Positions 1 through 5,649 of a DNA stretch of 13,304 nt are shown here, in pieces. A program made the translations under genes and the position numbers. The stretch's first letter is position 1. Every line of letters begins with the position of its first letter. The stretch is from contig DQYP01000285.1 of NCBI GenBank assembly GCA_011043375.1, forward strand, positions 1 through 13,304, in the 5' to 3' direction. The notes beneath the pieces were generated by a model. The model did no database searches and was not told the DNA's origin. It saw only the letters and a list, made by a program, of their open reading frames with translations. The DNA comes from Thermotogaceae bacterium (GTDB taxonomy: Bacteria > Thermotogota > Thermotogae > B21-G9 > HyVt-16).

Positions 1-64
1 AGGTTTTTGATAAATTTCAATACTTTTAGTTAACAGAATCAGATAAAGGTAGGGGAGAGGAAAT

Positions 65-913
65 ATGATAATAACGATTCTGAGTGGTAAAGGTGGAACA
101 GGCAAGACAACGGTTTCAACAAATCTTGCAAAAGTGCTTTCAGAGAATCTGAAGGTTCAGCTTTTAGATGCAGACGTTGAAGAACCGAACGATCATATAT
201 TCTTCAACGTCGATTTTTCACAAACCGAGTCTGTCAATATCCTTCTTCCCGTTGTTGATGAATCAAGGTGTATACAATGTGGAGAATGTGCCAAAGTGTG
301 TCAATTTGGCGCAATAGCTCTATTTTCAACAGGAGTGAAAGTTTTTGAGACGCTGTGTCACGGTTGTGGGGCATGTTCTATTGCATGTCCAGTCGACGCG
401 ATATCAGAAAAACCAAAAGAAATAGGTAAGGTGAAAATAGGTACTGTTAACGCGACCATGAACTTTGGAATGGGAATTTTGAATATCGGGGAGCCCTCTG
501 GAGTTCGCATAATCCGTCAGCTAAAAAAACATATCGATCGTAAGGCAGATGTTATTTTGATTGATTCTTCACCTGGAACTTCGTGCCCTGTAGTTGAAAG
601 TCTCAGGGAGGCTGATTTTGCGATTTTGGTTACTGAACCGACCACCTTTGGGCTTCATGATTTAAAATTGGCAGTTGATCTTGTGAAGGAGATGAATATA
701 CCAGCTGGAATAGTTGTAAACAAAGATAATGAGGAAGTGACTATTATAGACGATTTCGCGAAGGAGGCTGATATTCCAATAATTTTGAAGATTCCATTCG
801 ACAGAGAGATAGCAACGTTGTATTCAAGAGGCGAATTGTTTGTTGAATATCTACCTGAATGGAAAAAGAGATTTTTCGATGCCTTTGAGACCATAAAGGG
901 GTTGATAAAATGA
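65..913 (+). CDS. MinD-superfamily P-loop ATPase with inserted two-cluster ferredoxin domain (first of pair)
   Basis: The 282-residue protein opens with a deviant Walker A loop, GKGGTGKTT at residues 8-16, and has a Walker A' aspartate pair (LDAD, 34-37) typical of MinD/ParA/Mrp ATPases. A bacterial-ferredoxin module is inserted at about residues 65-112, with Cys 69, 72, 75, 79 and Cys 98, 101, 104, 108 in two CxxCxxCxxxC sets, enough for two [4Fe-4S] clusters. Further ATPase motifs follow: DSSPGTSCP (167-175) and VNKD (218-221). The family couples ATP binding to metal-cluster transfer or partner positioning; its exact role is not established. Cytoplasmic. The start has a purine-rich ribosome site (51-60). 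Its stop overlaps the next start by ATGA, suggesting translational coupling with its paralogue. The first 64 bases of the window hold no gene start and only weak promoter-like sequence. Confidence 0.93.
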   Translation: MIITILSGKGGTGKTTVSTNLAKVLSENLKVQLLDADVEEPNDHIFFNVDFSQTESVNILLPVVDESRCIQCGECAKVCQFGAIALFSTGVKVFETLCHGCGACSIACPVDAISEKPKEIGKVKIGTVNATMNFGMGILNIGEPSGVRIIRQLKKHIDRKADVILIDSSPGTSCPVVESLREADFAILVTEPTTFGLHDLKLAVDLVKEMNIPAGIVVNKDNEEVTIIDDFAKEADIPIILKIPFDREIATLYSRGELFVEYLPEWKKRFFDAFETIKGLIK

Positions 914-1791
914 AACAAATCGCGATAGTGAGCGGTAAGGGTGGAACAGGCAAAACTACCATCGCTTCATCTTTTGGGATTTTGAAAGAGAACTCATTGC
1001 TTGCCGATTGTGATGTTGATGCATCTAATCTTTATTTGATGTTTCAACCGAAAAGTGAGGAAGAATTCAAGTACTATGGGGGTAAGAAGGCAATTATAGA
1101 TCAAAGTAAATGTGATCAATGTGGAATCTGTGAAAAGGTGTGTAGATTTGAAGCAATAAAAGCCGAAAGTAATACCTACAGCATTGATCAGTATGCGTGT
1201 GAAGGATGTAATGCATGTGTGATATCATGTCCCCAGGAAGCTATAAGATTGGAAGATTCTTTGGCTGGAAGGTATTTTTACTCGACAACAACTTTGGAGA
1301 GGAAACCTCTGGTGTACGCAAGACTTGAACCAGGTGAGGAAACTTCCGGAGGTTTGGTTGCCGAGGTGAGGAAACATTCGCTGAGAAAAGCGGGTGATCT
1401 TGGAAAAGAGCTTATCATAATAGATGGAGCTCCAGGAATAGGTTGTCCAACTACTTCTTCGATTGCTGGTGTGGATTATGTTGTGATTGTTACTGAACCA
1501 ACTTCGTCGGGATTACATGATCTGAAGAGGATAATCGAAACTGTAAAACATTTCAGGAGAGAAGCCGGTGTTATTGTTAATAAATTCGATTTGAATCCAA
1601 AGGTTAGCAATGAGATAAAAAATTATTGTATCAGCGAAGGTGTGGACATTTTGGGAGAAATACCATTCGATGAAATTGTTGTTAAAGCAGTTCTTGAAAC
1701 TAAGCCAGTGGTTTATTACTCAGATAGCAAAGCAGGAGCAGCCATTAAGAATATATTCGAAAAGGTCATTGATAAATTGCAACCATTTTGA
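910..1791 (+). CDS. MinD-superfamily P-loop ATPase with inserted two-cluster ferredoxin domain (second of pair)
   Basis: This 293-residue paralogue of the preceding gene has the same architecture: GKGGTGKTT (9-17), a DCDVD segment (33-37), and an inserted ferredoxin module with Cys 68, 71, 74, 78 and Cys 97, 100, 103, 107. DGAPGIGCP (172-180) and VNKFD (223-227) follow. All eight cluster cysteines are kept. Compared with its partner it has a longer stretch between the ferredoxin module and the DGAPG motif (about residues 112-170). MinD-type ATPases act as dimers across the nucleotide, so this pair may form a heterodimer; that is inference from the ATGA overlap and similar length. Paired ATPases of this type occur in ORP loci of sulfate reducers and next to NifX-like genes in other anaerobes, which fits the genes downstream. 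Confidence 0.93.
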   Translation: MKQIAIVSGKGGTGKTTIASSFGILKENSLLADCDVDASNLYLMFQPKSEEEFKYYGGKKAIIDQSKCDQCGICEKVCRFEAIKAESNTYSIDQYACEGCNACVISCPQEAIRLEDSLAGRYFYSTTTLERKPLVYARLEPGEETSGGLVAEVRKHSLRKAGDLGKELIIIDGAPGIGCPTTSSIAGVDYVVIVTEPTSSGLHDLKRIIETVKHFRREAGVIVNKFDLNPKVSNEIKNYCISEGVDILGEIPFDEIVVKAVLETKPVVYYSDSKAGAAIKNIFEKVIDKLQPF

Positions 1792-1816
1792 AATACAGGT
1801 GAAGAGGCGATAAGAG

Positions 1817-2560
1817 ATGATTTCAATATTTCAGATGATAATATACTTTTCAATTGGGATCTTTTCTGGTTTCATGAGTGGAATGTTTGGAATAGGTGGA
1901 GGTTCTGTTAGAACCCCACTGCTTTATGTAGCAGGTTTACCTTTACTGGATTCTTATGGGATAAATCTATTGGTTATACCATTTTCTTCTTTAATAGGCG
2001 CTGTGACCCATAGGAAGAATATAGATTTTTCGATTGCCAAGTATATGATAATTGGTGGAGGGCTGGGAACACTATCCGGTGCCTTTTTGGTAGGAGCTCT
2101 TCCCACTTTGACTTTAGCAATCATCTTTGTTGTGGTTTCCATTGTAACGATCTTGGGCGTTCATCTTGAGCGAATTTTCCCAAAGATTGCCAAAAAGTTT
2201 AAACCCAATATGGTATTGATCGTTATTGGAGCATTTTTTCTTAACTTCTTAACGGTTTTGCGTGGGGGAAGTGGAGGAAGTTTGTTTCCACCCTTTTTGA
2301 AAGCACTTGGATTTGATATTCGAAAAGCGATAGCAACTTCATTGTTTTCAACTATTTTCACGGCATCCGTTGGAATCGTGGTCTTTTGGTCTCGTGGTAA
2401 TGTAGATTTCTTTCCTGCATTGGCTGTAATTGTAGGATCGGTAGCTGGTTCACGGATAGGTAGCTTGAAATCTTTGAAAACAGAGCCACTTTGGTTGGAA
2501 ATCGGCCTTTCGATACTGATCGTGTTCTTCGCGATGATAGTATTGATCAAGTCGATATAA
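1817..2560 (+). CDS. TauE/SafE-family membrane permease (sulfur-anion exporter type)
   Basis: This 247-residue polytopic membrane protein has about eight hydrophobic segments, near residues 5-24, 47-66, 76-94, 98-116, 131-150, 170-191, 197-216 and 227-245. Two glycine-rich, proline-containing motifs in equivalent places of the two halves, GGGSVRTPLL (27-36) and GGSGGSLFPPFL (150-161), are the internal repeat characteristic of TauE/SafE (DUF81) carriers. Members move sulfite, sulfonates, sulfoacetate or other small anions; the substrate cannot be read from sequence. It lies 25 bases after the second ATPase and 39 before a NifX-like gene, so it is probably in the same transcript. Export or import of a sulfur or thiometallate anion for cluster chemistry is a reasonable but unproven guess. 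Confidence 0.85.
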   Translation: MISIFQMIIYFSIGIFSGFMSGMFGIGGGSVRTPLLYVAGLPLLDSYGINLLVIPFSSLIGAVTHRKNIDFSIAKYMIIGGGLGTLSGAFLVGALPTLTLAIIFVVVSIVTILGVHLERIFPKIAKKFKPNMVLIVIGAFFLNFLTVLRGGSGGSLFPPFLKALGFDIRKAIATSLFSTIFTASVGIVVFWSRGNVDFFPALAVIVGSVAGSRIGSLKSLKTEPLWLEIGLSILIVFFAMIVLIKSI

Positions 2561-2599
2561 ACATAAAAAGTAAAATATATCGATTGGGAGGTGTGTTAA

Positions 2600-2956
2600 A
2601 TGGGTAGTTTCGGCAAAATAGCTGTTCCATCAAAAGGCAAGACACTTGATTCAATGGTTGATGACAGATTCGCAAGAGCCAGAAATTTTATAATTTATGA
2701 TTCTGAAGAAAAAGAAATCGTCGAAATTGTGAACAATGAAACAGATCAGGCTCATGGTATGGGCCCCAAGATAGTTCAGCTGTTGGAATCGAAGAAGGTC
2801 AAAACAGTCATTGCACCAAGCGTTGGATTGAATGCATTTGAAAGTTTAAAAGCAGCAGGCATAGAAATCTATCTGTTCAGTAATGGCACGGTTAAAGAGG
2901 CACTCGAAAAGTTGGATCATGGAGAATTGAAAAGGATGGAAAGTCCTTCAAATTGA
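2600..2956 (+). CDS. NifX/NifB C-terminal-like (dinitrogenase Fe-Mo cofactor family) protein, cysteine-free, first copy
   Basis: This 118-residue protein is a single NifX-type domain spanning about residues 5-110. It begins with GKIAVPSKGKTLDS, followed by the family's D-x-R/H-F-x-x-A region (DDRFARARNF, 21-30) and the closing pattern VIAPSVGLNAFESLKAAGIEI (70-90). Members bind metal-sulfur clusters or cofactor precursors (NifX, NafY, NifB C-terminus, ORP). There is no cysteine at all, so any cluster would be held non-covalently or by His/Asp/Met; His52 and Met54 sit in the HGMGP loop. The usual HFG histidine is replaced by Arg (DRF). A strong Shine-Dalgarno site, GGGAGGTG (2586-2593), precedes the ATG. 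No nif structural genes are in view, so nitrogen fixation is not implied. Confidence 0.85.
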   Translation: MGSFGKIAVPSKGKTLDSMVDDRFARARNFIIYDSEEKEIVEIVNNETDQAHGMGPKIVQLLESKKVKTVIAPSVGLNAFESLKAAGIEIYLFSNGTVKEALEKLDHGELKRMESPSN

Positions 2957-2974
2957 TAAAAAGGAGATGAGACA

Positions 2975-3274
2975 ATGCCTTGGGTAAATTCCAAATGCGT
3001 TGGTTGTGGAAATTGTGTGAAAGTTTGTCCTGTTCCAGGAGCCATAAGAATCGAAAATAAGCGTGCTGTTATAAACAACAGTATCTGTACCAGATGTGGG
3101 AAATGTTTCGATGTGTGTCCAACGGACGCTATACGTCCAAATTATGAGAATCCTTCTTTGAGAAGAGGCGGTATGGGTAGAGGTAGAGGATTAGGTAGAG
3201 GAATGGATCGTGGCACTGGAATGGGTAGAGGATTAGGCAGAGGAATGGGTAGAGGTAGGGGACGCCCATGGTGA
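2975..3274 (+). CDS. 2[4Fe-4S] ferredoxin with Gly/Arg/Met-rich cationic tail
   Basis: Residues 1-55 form a compact two-cluster ferredoxin: Cys 8, 11, 14, 18 and Cys 38, 41, 44, 48, each set ending in CP (CPVPGAI and CPTDAI). Residues 63-99 are a very different low-complexity tail built from GRG, GMGRG and GLGRG units, with 16 Gly, 11 Arg and 4 Met in 37 residues, ending RPW. The tail resembles the short Gly/Arg/Met-rich proteins (DUF5320-like) often found beside NifX-like genes, here apparently fused to a ferredoxin; that comparison is from memory of the family. The domain would transfer electrons or carry clusters in the cytoplasm, and the cationic tail could bind an anionic partner. The AAAGGAG site upstream fixes the ATG. 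It lies 18 bases after the NifX-like gene. Confidence 0.9.
   Translation: MPWVNSKCVGCGNCVKVCPVPGAIRIENKRAVINNSICTRCGKCFDVCPTDAIRPNYENPSLRRGGMGRGRGLGRGMDRGTGMGRGLGRGMGRGRGRPW
3160..3270 (+). repeat. Imperfect short direct repeats encoding the GRG-rich tail
   Basis: The tail-coding stretch is built from reiterated GGTAGAGGA-like units. One copy runs from about 3174 to 3204 and a second from about 3221 to 3254; both include a GGTAGAGGATTAGG block followed by an AGAGGAATGG block. The repeats are degenerate enough to show age but similar enough to allow slippage, so tail length may vary between strains. Confidence 0.6.
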
Positions 3275-3287
3275 ATTTTAAAAATTG

Positions 3288-3294
3288 AAAGGAG
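3288..3294 (+). promoter_or_regulatory. Shine-Dalgarno site setting a UUG start for the radical SAM gene
   Basis: AAAGGAG lies 8 bases before the TTG at 3303. A more upstream in-frame TTG at 3285 overlaps this site and has no such site of its own, so the 3303 start is preferred. Confidence 0.7.
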
Positions 3295-3302
3295 TCATTC
3301 AA

Positions 3303-4241
3303 TTGAAACACGTATATGGGATAGTTCCTTCGAGAAGGCTGGGAAGATCCCTTGGAGTTTCGACAATACCATTCAAAACTTGCAATTACTCATGTGTGTA
3401 TTGTCAACTTGGTAGAACCACCAATATGACCAACACCAGGCAGACTTTTTATCCGCCTGAAGAAATAATCGATGAATTTCGATGTTTCGTTGTGAAAGAA
3501 AGTATAACGGATTTTGATGTGGTAACCATCGTTGGAGAAGGAGAACCGCTTTTGTATAAACCACTGGATATAATAATAGATTCTTTGAAAACCATTTCGA
3601 ATAGACAGGTAGTTTTGATAACCAATGGTTCACTTCTGTACGATGAAAACGTTCAAGATGAGATTAAAGGTGTCGATATACTAATGCCGACGCTCGATGC
3701 TTGGGATGATGATAGTTTTAAAAAGATTAACAGACCGTATGGTAAACTCTTGTTTGATGAGGTTTACAATGGTTTGTTGGAATTCAGGAAAAAATTCATA
3801 GGCCAAATATGGCTTGAAGTTATGTTAGTGAAAGGATTAAACGATTCAAAGAAAGCACTTGAACGGCTTAAGGAAAAAATAGTTGAGTTGAAACCAGAAC
3901 GCGTGTATTTGAATGTTCCTGTAAGGCCACCAGCAGAATCGTGGGTACAGAAGCCGGATGATAAAACGATAAAACTGGCAAGAGAGATTTTGAATGCCAC
4001 GAGTATCGAAAAATACAGTGGTGGGAATTTCGTTGCAAGCAGAAAATTGGATGATTTGAGTGTAGTATTGAATATAATAAAACGTCATCCAATGAGGAAG
4101 GAAGATATCAAAGAACTTTTGAAGAGTCGAGGAAAAAGTGAGTATGAATGTGATAAATTCATGAGTTTTTTGGAAATTCTGGATTTTGTTGAGAAGTACA
4201 ACTATGGAGGAACTATTTTTTATCGCTATAAAAAGACCTGA
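3303..4241 (+). CDS. Radical SAM protein (COG0731-like Fe-S oxidoreductase) with C-terminal winged-helix-like region
   Basis: From the UUG start this is a 312-residue protein beginning KHVYGIVPSRRLGRSLGVS. The cluster motif CxxxCxxC is Cys27, Cys31, Cys34 (CNYSCVYC), preceded by the family-typical IPFKT, and GEGEP (78-82) matches the SAM-binding GGEP-type strand. Such enzymes bind one [4Fe-4S] cluster and cleave SAM to the 5'-deoxyadenosyl radical. The family is related to MoaA, NifB and Tyw1-like proteins, but the substrate is unknown. The last roughly 55 residues (HPMRKEDIKELL onward) look like a small winged-helix domain. NifB, another radical SAM enzyme, makes the nitrogenase cofactor core, so a radical SAM gene among NifX-like genes is suggestive. 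However, this subfamily also occurs outside such clusters. The start is 28 bases after the ferredoxin stop. Confidence 0.88.
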   Translation: MKHVYGIVPSRRLGRSLGVSTIPFKTCNYSCVYCQLGRTTNMTNTRQTFYPPEEIIDEFRCFVVKESITDFDVVTIVGEGEPLLYKPLDIIIDSLKTISNRQVVLITNGSLLYDENVQDEIKGVDILMPTLDAWDDDSFKKINRPYGKLLFDEVYNGLLEFRKKFIGQIWLEVMLVKGLNDSKKALERLKEKIVELKPERVYLNVPVRPPAESWVQKPDDKTIKLAREILNATSIEKYSGGNFVASRKLDDLSVVLNIIKRHPMRKEDIKELLKSRGKSEYECDKFMSFLEILDFVEKYNYGGTIFYRYKKT

Positions 4242-4246
4242 GTAAG

Positions 4247-4336
4247 GTGATAAAATGCGGAAAATTTGCTATTGTTGGTGGTGTGGACATTGAGAAGTTG
4301 GAACACACAAATAATATTTTGTTGATCAGTGTATGA
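4247..4336 (+). other. Possible micro-ORF or gene remnant (29 codons) in the gap between radical SAM and ferredoxin genes
   Basis: From GTG 4247 an open frame reads IKCGKFAIVGGV, then DIEKLEHTNNILLISV to a stop at 4334-4336. Its composition looks protein-like, with a hydrophobic strand, a Gly-Gly turn and an amphipathic helix. A better-placed start with a ribosome-site-like AAGGTGA is ATG 4255, but that frame gives only MRKICYCWWCGH and stops. Skipping one base in the AAAA run at 4261-4264 would join the ATG to the longer frame. This may be a decayed gene, a frameshifted micro-gene or chance. I do not recognise the product. Confidence 0.25.
4290..4317 (+). promoter_or_regulatory. Candidate internal promoter before the second ferredoxin/NifX-like pair
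   Basis: TTGAGA (4290-4295, five of six matches to TTGACA) is followed after 16 bases by TAATAT (4312-4317, four of six matches to TATAAT). It sits in the only sizeable gap of the cluster (122 bases), 46 bases before the next start. AT-rich sequence produces such matches by chance, so support is modest. Confidence 0.35.
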
Positions 4337-4363
4337 AATCAAAATTTTGTTGGAGGTGTAAAG

Positions 4364-4786
4364 ATGTCCACACCCAAAGATATTCCAGTAATTGGTAAAG
4401 ATGCTTTAGGGAGAGAAGTAAAAGAACTTTCGAAAGTCCCCTGGTGGGGTATGGAGCGAACGAAAATCGAATGGTATCCAAGTATAGATTACGACAAATG
4501 TGCCACCTGTGGAGTATGTTTTGTGACCTGTGGAAGAAGAGTTTTCGATTTTGACAAGAAAACAGAAAAAGTTGTGGTAGCACATCCATACAATTGTATG
4601 GTTGCATGTCAAACTTGTGCAAATCTGTGCCCAACCAATGCTATAACTTTTCCAAATGCTGATTACATAAAGACATTAGTTGCACAAAATAAAGTAGTGA
4701 AAAAAGCTTTCAAAATTATAAGTCCGTTGTTATCGAAGAACGAATTGTCCGAGAAGGAATTAAAAAGCACACCTGAAGGAAGATAG
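4364..4786 (+). CDS. 4Fe-4S dicluster-type ferredoxin with N-terminal extension
   Basis: This 140-residue protein has a 45-residue N-terminal extension (with PWWGMERTKIEWYPSID just before the first cluster). Two cluster motifs follow: Cys 46, 49, 52, 56 (CxxCxxCxxxC, followed by Gly instead of the usual Pro) and Cys 78, 82, 85, 89 (CxxxCxxCxxxCP). The wider CxxxC spacing in the second motif and the 21-residue spacer between motifs (57-77) separate it from the compact clostridial type. About 50 residues of Lys/Leu-rich helix-forming sequence close the protein. A likely role is electron carrier or scaffold for the adjacent NifX-like protein; no specific partner is shown. The ribosome site GGAGGTG is well placed, and the next gene starts 16 bases after the stop. 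Confidence 0.88.
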   Translation: MSTPKDIPVIGKDALGREVKELSKVPWWGMERTKIEWYPSIDYDKCATCGVCFVTCGRRVFDFDKKTEKVVVAHPYNCMVACQTCANLCPTNAITFPNADYIKTLVAQNKVVKKAFKIISPLLSKNELSEKELKSTPEGR

Positions 4787-4802
4787 GAAGGAGGATGATA
4801 AA

Positions 4803-5168
4803 ATGAAAATAGTCATACCAGTGTTGGAAAACAAAGGAATGAATTCGATCATCTCTGAACACTTTGGACATGCACCATACTTCGCTTTCATTGAAATTGA
4901 GGATGGTGAAATTGAATCCATTGAGATCGAGCAAAACCCATATGAAGAGCATGGTCCAGGAGTAGTACCGAGATATATCAAAAGTAAAGGTGCAGAGATA
5001 ATAATAGTTAGAGGAATCGGTGGTAGAGCTTTGGGATTTTTCAAGGAATTGGGGATAAAAGTCGTAAGAGGTGCTCAAGGAAGAATAAAGGATATTATAA
5101 ATGACTACATTACAGGTAATCTTGTGGATTCAGAATACACAGTTAAGGAAAAGTACCATAATCATTGA
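4803..5168 (+). CDS. NifX/NifB C-terminal-like (dinitrogenase Fe-Mo cofactor family) protein, cysteine-free, second copy
   Basis: This 121-residue protein starts MKIVIPVLENKGMNS and keeps the family's H-F-G-x-A-P-Y-F motif (20-27) that the first copy has lost. The GPGVVPRYI (51-59) and IIIVRGIGGRALGFFKELGI (66-85) segments complete the NifX fold. No cysteine is present. Candidate metal ligands are His20, His23 and His50, plus a YHNH ending (118-121). Cysteine-free cluster holding is known for ORP, where the Mo-Cu-S cluster is bound non-covalently. The two NifX-like proteins are clearly diverged from each other, suggesting different duties such as carrier and acceptor (inference). GGAGG is 8 bases before the ATG; the gene is 16 bases after the second ferredoxin and shares its likely transcript. 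Confidence 0.87.
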   Translation: MKIVIPVLENKGMNSIISEHFGHAPYFAFIEIEDGEIESIEIEQNPYEEHGPGVVPRYIKSKGAEIIIVRGIGGRALGFFKELGIKVVRGAQGRIKDIINDYITGNLVDSEYTVKEKYHNH

Positions 5169-5174
5169 TATCAA
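5165..5174. promoter_or_regulatory. Perfect 10-base palindrome at the end of the second NifX-like gene
   Basis: TTGATATCAA is self-complementary and overlaps the stop codon, 52 bases before the padR start. It could be an operator half or full site, but it is short, AT-rich and unlike the ATGT-ACAT sites known for some PadR proteins. Confidence 0.2.
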
Positions 5175-5176
5175 TT

Positions 5177-5203
5177 GAGTGGGAGGAGTTTATCCTCCTG
5201 CTC
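5177..5203 (+). promoter_or_regulatory. Leader hairpin before padR, with an alternative pairing to the padR ribosome site
   Basis: The arms GAGTGGGAGGA (5177-5187) and TCCTCCTGCTC (5193-5203) can form 11 pairs, two of them G-U, around a five-base loop GTTTA. No T-run follows, so it is not a standard terminator. The right arm's CCTCCT (5194-5199) is also an exact complement of the padR Shine-Dalgarno AGGAGG (5214-5219), so the two pairings exclude each other. The upstream hairpin would leave the ribosome site free; its absence could hide it. Confidence 0.5.
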
Positions 5204-5213
5204 ATTTGAAGAT

Positions 5214-5219
5214 AGGAGG
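5214..5219 (+). promoter_or_regulatory. Shine-Dalgarno site setting a GUG start for padR
   Basis: AGGAGG lies 7 bases before GTG 5227. An earlier in-frame GTG at 5179 lies inside the leader hairpin and would add a 16-residue leader unlike PadR proteins, so 5227 is preferred. Confidence 0.75.
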
Positions 5220-5226
5220 TTTTAAA

Positions 5227-5598
5227 GTGCCTGGATTCAGAGGCCAATGGAGATTTGGAGGACGTAGAGGATTTTGGATAGAACCATTTATCCTTCTTCT
5301 TATTGCTGAAAAGCCCTCTCACGGTTACGAACTTGCAAGCAAATTATCTGAATTTGGCGTGTTTATAAATGGAGTTGGGCAAATGGGAAATTTGTATAGA
5401 ACTCTGGCCCAACTTGAGAGTATGGGGTTGGTAACAACAGATTGGGATATCAAAGCATCATCTGGGCCTGCCAGGAAAGTTTATAGGATCACTGAATATG
5501 GTTTGGAAATTTTGGAGGGCTATGTCACGGAACTTGCAAACTTTAAAAAAAGGATAGATGAGTTTCTTGAGAGATACTCAAAATTGAAAGGTAATTAG
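5227..5598 (+). CDS. PadR-family winged-helix transcriptional regulator
   Basis: From the GUG start this is 123 residues. After a Gly/Arg/aromatic N-terminal arm (PGFRGQWRFGGRRGFW) comes the PadR core: WIEPFILLLIAEKPSHGYEL (17-36) with the diagnostic K-P-S-H-G-Y-E motif. The recognition helix region is GNLYRTLAQLESMGLV (54-69) and the wing is SGPARKVYRITEYG (79-92). A C-terminal helix (about 93-120) would dimerise. The family usually represses neighbouring genes and is released by a ligand or modified cofactor. Position at the end of the metal-cluster genes suggests it controls them and possibly itself; no operator is demonstrated. Residue 48 (Asn) through 54 is a slightly longer linker (INGVGQMG) than in the smallest PadR proteins. 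Its own translation may be controlled by the leader hairpin. Confidence 0.88.
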   Translation: MPGFRGQWRFGGRRGFWIEPFILLLIAEKPSHGYELASKLSEFGVFINGVGQMGNLYRTLAQLESMGLVTTDWDIKASSGPARKVYRITEYGLEILEGYVTELANFKKRIDEFLERYSKLKGN

Positions 5599-5607
5599 CT
5601 AAAATTG

Positions 5608-5616
5608 TGATAGAAT
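5608..5616 (+). promoter_or_regulatory. Candidate extended -10 promoter for the CBS-ACT/uppP pair
   Basis: TGATAGAAT fits the extended -10 form TG-N-TAGAAT, 10 bases after padR and 33 before the next start. The same TG-N-TAGAAT form occurs before guaA. No good -35 is at the right distance (TTGAAA at 5584-5589 gives a 21-base spacer). Confidence 0.4.
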
Positions 5617-5649
5617 CTTCTTGAAAAAATCTTAAAATGGGGTGAAAGG

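Noticed and set aside
2161..2550. Long minus-strand open frame (129 codons) opposite the TauE-type gene
   Set aside because: It is antisense to a clearly recognised membrane protein, resembles no family I know, and has no good ribosome site.
2543..2599. Promoter before the first NifX-like gene
   Set aside because: TTGATC is present, but no -10-like hexamer lies at 16-18 bases; the AT-rich matches are badly spaced.
3160..3270. CRISPR-like or satellite array
   Set aside because: Repeats are short, coding, contiguous and in frame with no unique spacers; they encode a protein tail.
3285..3302. Upstream TTG start for the radical SAM gene
   Set aside because: It would overlap its own AAAGGAG site; TTG 3303 is properly spaced and starts at the conserved N-terminus.
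3129..3311. Minus-strand open frame with repeated Leu/Tyr/Pro pattern
   Set aside because: It is the shadow of the GRG-repeat tail on the other strand; the pattern follows from the repeats.
5179..5226. N-terminal extension of PadR from GTG 5179
   Set aside because: The extension is encoded by the leader hairpin and lacks a ribosome site; GTG 5227 has AGGAGG at good spacing.
65..5598. Nitrogen fixation locus
   Set aside because: NifX-like domains and a radical SAM enzyme are present, but there is no nifHDK, nifEN or true NifB-NifX fusion in the window.
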